A stretch of 39,795 nt of DNA. It comes from Candidatus Zhuqueibacterota bacterium (GTDB lineage Bacteria > Zhuqueibacterota > Zhuqueibacteria > Residuimicrobiales > Krinioviventaceae). Both the position numbers and the translations under genes were made by a program. The stretch covers positions 1-39,795 of the forward strand of contig JAFGJB010000030.1 of the NCBI GenBank assembly GCA_016929295.1. Direction: 5' to 3'. How positions within the stretch are numbered: position 1 is the stretch's first letter; every line of letters starts with the position of its first letter. Below the pieces are notes generated by a model. That model did no database searches and was not told the DNA's origin. It worked only from the letters and a program-made list of their open reading frames with translations. Positions 36,753 through 39,795 of this stretch are shown here, in pieces.

Positions 36753-39623
36753 TTGGCATCGACACCGTTTGATATTTGCGTTCTGACAGCGGCCAACGAC
36801 AGGCAGGCGCGCGGTTTTGACATTCAGCTCGACTGGCGCCGTCAGGAGGCGGATCTCTCGGCAACCGCTTTCAGGATTATCGCGGATCCGCAGGGGAGAC
36901 GCATCGGCTCCGGCGGCAGCACCTTTCTGGTGCTGCATGCCTTGTACGAGGAATTCGGCGAGTCGCTTTATGCGAAACGAGTGCTCATTCTGCACAGTGG
37001 CGGCGATAGCCGTCGTACTCCCGCCTATTCCGCCGTCGGCAAGATTTTCATGCCGCTGCCGACGGAAAAGCATCGCACCCTCTTCGATGTCATGCTCGAG
37101 TACTATTCGCAGCTGCCCAATGCGTCCACCGGTCAGGTCATCATCGCCAGCGGCGATGTGCTGCTCAATTTTGATCCCTCTTTCATCGCCTTTTCGCCCA
37201 CCGGCATCACCGGCGTCGCTTTTCCGGAACAGCCGGAGGAAGGCGCCTATTTCGGCGTCTATGTCCCGGCGGAAACCCGCGCGGGCTTTGTCGATGCTGT
37301 CAACATCCTGCAAAAGCCGGATATCGCCCGGCTGCAAGAGCAGCACGCCATTGATGACAACCGGCGAATCTGGCTCGACACCGGCATCTTGCATCTGGCG
37401 CCGGATGCGGCCAGAACGTGGCTGGCGTGCAAGACCTTGATCGCGGCGGCGCAAAAAGGGGCCATCAACTATAATCTCTATCATGAAATACTGTATGCGG
37501 TCCATGGCAAAATGGACATTGAAAATTCGACGCAGCTGAAGAGTCTGTCACTGTTCGTCAATTGCCTTCCCTATTGCGGATTTTACCATATCGGCAGGAG
37601 CAGGGAGCTGTTGCAGAATTTCTACTCCCTGACGCATGCTGCGGCGCACTATCATTTTAAAAATTCAACTCGTTCCAATGCGGCGCTGTTGCCGGAATTG
37701 AAATCGATATGGGTTTACAATTCCGTTTTATCCGCCCGGCGTTTGTCGGTCAGCAAGCCCTGTCTGATCGAGGGCTGCGCCATTCAACGCGATCTGCAGC
37801 TGGACGGTCACAATATTTTGACCAATATCCCCGCCGAATCGTCGGCGATTCATCTGCTGCCAGGGATGTGCCTCACCGTTCTGCCGCTGGTGGACGGGGA
37901 TTGGGTCGCTGTCCTCTATGGCATCGATGATCAGTTCAAGGGAGAGGATGTTACTTTTTTGAACGCGCCGTTCACCTCTTTTTTGCGTGATCGAGGGATA
38001 GCAGAAGAAGAGCTGTGGTCGCCGGGCGAGGTGGACATCTGGGCGGCGCGACTTTTCCCTCGTTCGACATCGCCTGCTGTCGCCATGGCGACTGTATTGT
38101 TGTTGCAGGATCGTCAAGACCTGTCGCCGTGGCGATCGTCACAGCGGCTGTCGATGCAGGAGATCCTGCAGAATGTCGATCAGAATCGCCTGCTCGAACA
38201 TCGCGCCGGCCTCGAGCGTGACTGTCGTTTCCTCACTTTGAACGAGCAGTTGACCCGCGCTGATTTCGGCTATTCTTCTTTGACGGCGCTCTTGCGCTCG
38301 CCGGCGGACAGGAAAATCGCGCGCGATCAACTCATGCTCCAGCTGCAAAAGTCGTCCTCTACGGCGCTGGCGGCCCGCCTGCAGTTCTGGCTCGCTCAGC
38401 TCTATCGAGATGAGGGTGATGAGCAGCAAGCGGAACGCTATTTCGATTCGTCATTTGCGTCGATTCGTCGCGCCGTCGCCAGCGGTCTCCGAGAGTCCAA
38501 AAGCGCCTCGCCGCGCTACGGCATCCGTTCCGATGAGGTCGTGTGGACCATGTTGCCGGCGCGACTGGATTTCGCCGGCGGCTGGACAGATACGCCGCCA
38601 ATTTGTCTTGAGCAGGGGGGATGTGTGCTCAATGCTTCGGTCACGCTCAACGGCCAGTATCCCATTCAGGTCGTCGGCAAACTTTTGCCGGACGCTGTCA
38701 TTGGCATCAATTCGATCGATCTGGGCCGCCGGTCAACCATCAAAACCCGGGCCGAATTGGCGGACTATGCCAATCCGGCGGACTGGCTGTCACTGCCAAA
38801 AGCCGCCTTTTATGCTGCCGGTGTGTGCGACGGCAGCGACGACAGTCTGCAGCAGGTGCTTGAAAGAATGGGCGGCGGCATCGATTTGACCCTGTTCAGC
38901 GCCCTGCCGGCCGGCTCCGGCCTGGGAACGTCCAGTATTTTAGGCGCCGGACTCATTGCGACGCTGACGCGCATGCTGGGGAGAGATATTTCGCGCGACG
39001 AGCTCTATGCCCGAACGAGCAATCTGGAGCAGCTGATGACTACCGGTGGCGGCTGGCAGGACCAGATCGGCGGCGTGGCCGGTGGCGTCAAATTGATCAC
39101 CACAACGGCCGGCGCCGACCAGGCGCCCTCCATCGCCTGGACGAGCTTGACCGCCCCGGGGGCGGAGATGCGCGAACGCTTTCTTCTCTATTACACCGGC
39201 ATTCGCAGAATGGCGAAAAACTTGCTCCGGCATGTCGTCGGCCGCTATCTGAACAGGGATGCTGAAGCGCTGGCTGCCCTGGATCAGCTGGCAGCGCTGG
39301 CGAAAGAGATGAAAGATGACCTCGACCATCGACGGTGTGAGGCGTTCGGTCAAAAAATTCGACTCGCCTGGACGCTCAACAAGATCCTGGATGCGGGTCA
39401 GACGACGGATGAGATAGAGAGCGTTCTTGCGCGCATCGATGACTATATGCTGGGCGCCAAATTGCTCGGCGCCGGCGGCGGCGGATTTCTTTTCATCTGC
39501 GCCAAAGACAGCACCGCTGCGGGGGCCATACGATCCGAACTGTCGCACCATCCGCCCAACGATCGCGCGCGCTTTTTTGATTTCGACATCGATGCCGTCG
39601 GCATGAAGATGTGCGTCTTGTAA
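36753..39623 (+). CDS. fkp: Bifunctional L-fucokinase / L-fucose-1-phosphate guanylyltransferase
   Basis: The 956-residue product matches the length of Bacteroides fragilis FKP (949), which converts free L-fucose to GDP-L-fucose. The N-terminal pyrophosphorylase domain has IGSGGSTFLVLHAL (near 50-64), LHSGGDSRRTPAYSAVGKIF and VIIASGDVLLNFD. A left-handed helix-like linker region lies around 350-430. The C-terminal GHMP kinase has PARLDFAGGWTDTPPIC (near 601-617), the ATP loop LPAGSGLGTSSILGAGL (near 717-733), QDQIGGVAGGVKL and LLGAGGGGFLFI. The TTG start follows AAGGGA by six bases. It ends the polysaccharide operon, implying fucose in the product. A related sugar (for example D-arabinose or heptose) cannot be excluded. 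Confidence 0.93.
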   Translation: MASTPFDICVLTAANDRQARGFDIQLDWRRQEADLSATAFRIIADPQGRRIGSGGSTFLVLHALYEEFGESLYAKRVLILHSGGDSRRTPAYSAVGKIFMPLPTEKHRTLFDVMLEYYSQLPNASTGQVIIASGDVLLNFDPSFIAFSPTGITGVAFPEQPEEGAYFGVYVPAETRAGFVDAVNILQKPDIARLQEQHAIDDNRRIWLDTGILHLAPDAARTWLACKTLIAAAQKGAINYNLYHEILYAVHGKMDIENSTQLKSLSLFVNCLPYCGFYHIGRSRELLQNFYSLTHAAAHYHFKNSTRSNAALLPELKSIWVYNSVLSARRLSVSKPCLIEGCAIQRDLQLDGHNILTNIPAESSAIHLLPGMCLTVLPLVDGDWVAVLYGIDDQFKGEDVTFLNAPFTSFLRDRGIAEEELWSPGEVDIWAARLFPRSTSPAVAMATVLLLQDRQDLSPWRSSQRLSMQEILQNVDQNRLLEHRAGLERDCRFLTLNEQLTRADFGYSSLTALLRSPADRKIARDQLMLQLQKSSSTALAARLQFWLAQLYRDEGDEQQAERYFDSSFASIRRAVASGLRESKSASPRYGIRSDEVVWTMLPARLDFAGGWTDTPPICLEQGGCVLNASVTLNGQYPIQVVGKLLPDAVIGINSIDLGRRSTIKTRAELADYANPADWLSLPKAAFYAAGVCDGSDDSLQQVLERMGGGIDLTLFSALPAGSGLGTSSILGAGLIATLTRMLGRDISRDELYARTSNLEQLMTTGGGWQDQIGGVAGGVKLITTTAGADQAPSIAWTSLTAPGAEMRERFLLYYTGIRRMAKNLLRHVVGRYLNRDAEALAALDQLAALAKEMKDDLDHRRCEAFGQKIRLAWTLNKILDAGQTTDEIESVLARIDDYMLGAKLLGAGGGGFLFICAKDSTAAGAIRSELSHHPPNDRARFFDFDIDAVGMKMCVL

Positions 39624-39648
39624 TAAAATCCATTTTTTTTTATATTTT
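39618..39648 (+). promoter_or_regulatory. Predicted FCB-type promoter overlapping the fkp stop
   Basis: TTG at 39618-39620 (last coding triplet region of fkp), a 20-base spacer and TATATTTT at 39641-39648, then G. The spacing is identical to the bamA, skp and gcvT candidates. It would transcribe the second copy of the palindromic repeat and whatever lies beyond the window. Confidence 0.45.
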
Positions 39649-39727
39649 GTAATCGCGCAAAGCCGCAGACGCAAAGGAAAAAAATTAACAATTTACTAAT
39701 CCGACCATCTTTAGATTCACATTCATC

Positions 39728-39795
39728 CCAACAAGGGGTGGCTCGGATACGCTGGAGAATTGTTGCAAGTAAAATAATTTCAATTACTTCAAATA
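39728..39795 (+). repeat. Palindromic intergenic repeat element, second copy, cut by window end
   Basis: CCCAACAAGGGG (39730-39741) followed by TGGCTCGGATACGC matches the left arm of the element at 15400-15425, differing at a few positions. It also matches, in reverse complement, that element's right arm. The interior hairpin recurs: AAGTAA and TTACTT flank a near-identical 11-base loop, ending with AATTTCAATTACTT in both copies. The right arm would lie beyond the window. The remainder of the gap after fkp (39624-39727) is AT-rich and holds only the promoter candidate. Confidence 0.72.

Noticed and set aside
39443-39691. Minus-strand open frame at the right edge
   Set aside because: It is mostly antisense to the conserved GHMP kinase motif of FKP and to AT-rich intergenic sequence, with no recognisable product.

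Overview
The window is a dense stretch of bacterial chromosome. All 29 genes I can support lie on the + strand, in two functional blocks. The organism is a diderm with lipid A and an outer membrane: bamA, tamB, skp, lolA, lpxD, lpxC and lpxA are all present. The fused lpxC-fabZ gene, the UpxY-type NusG paralogue, the fused FKP fucose-salvage enzyme, and repeated promoter-like TTG-N20-TAnnTT sequences resemble those of the Bacteroidota/Chlorobiota/Calditrichota (FCB) assemblage. I infer a non-model FCB-type lineage such as a Calditrichota- or KSB1-like bacterium. No rRNA or tRNA is visible, so this placement is tentative. TTG start codons are frequent, and at least one gene appears to use CTG.

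Block 1 (1-20449) handles cell-envelope biogenesis and housekeeping. A truncated TPR protein ends at a strong terminator. It is followed by uppS (undecaprenyl-PP synthase), tamB, bamA, skp/ompH, lpxD, lpxC-fabZ, lpxA, a LipM-type octanoyltransferase, dxr and rseP, and a second strong terminator. This resembles the proteobacterial dxr-uppS-cdsA-rseP-bamA-skp-lpxD-fabZ-lpxA cluster, but it is reordered, cdsA and lpxB are not visible, and tamB has been added. A new transcription unit then begins with a promoter and a palindromic repeat element. It carries gcvT, a ComB-family phosphatase, ftsK and lolA.

Block 2 (about 20450-39623) is a complete-looking Wzx/Wzy-type surface-polysaccharide locus. 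It contains a small SLBB protein, a Wzc-type BY-kinase, an UpxY/NusG-like elongation factor, a beta-helix lipoprotein, a candidate Wzy polymerase, a GT9 transferase, a Wzx flippase, GT2 and GT4 transferases, an FkbM methyltransferase, a WcaI-like GT4, a WbaP/WcaJ-type initiating phosphoglycosyltransferase, a Wzi-like outer-membrane protein and FKP. WbaP loads the first sugar on undecaprenyl phosphate, whose precursor UppS makes. The glycosyltransferases extend the unit, Wzx flips it, Wzy polymerises it, Wzc controls chain length and export, and Wzi probably anchors the product. FKP would supply GDP-fucose. Several RNA hairpins without U-tracts lie between genes of this locus.

The most unusual non-coding feature is a palindromic repeat. 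One complete copy (15397-15502) lies upstream of gcvT, and the left part of a second copy is at the right edge (39728-39795). Each copy follows a promoter-like sequence. Also notable are two 9-bp palindromes in tandem at an 11-bp period in front of tamB, and non-canonical start codons.
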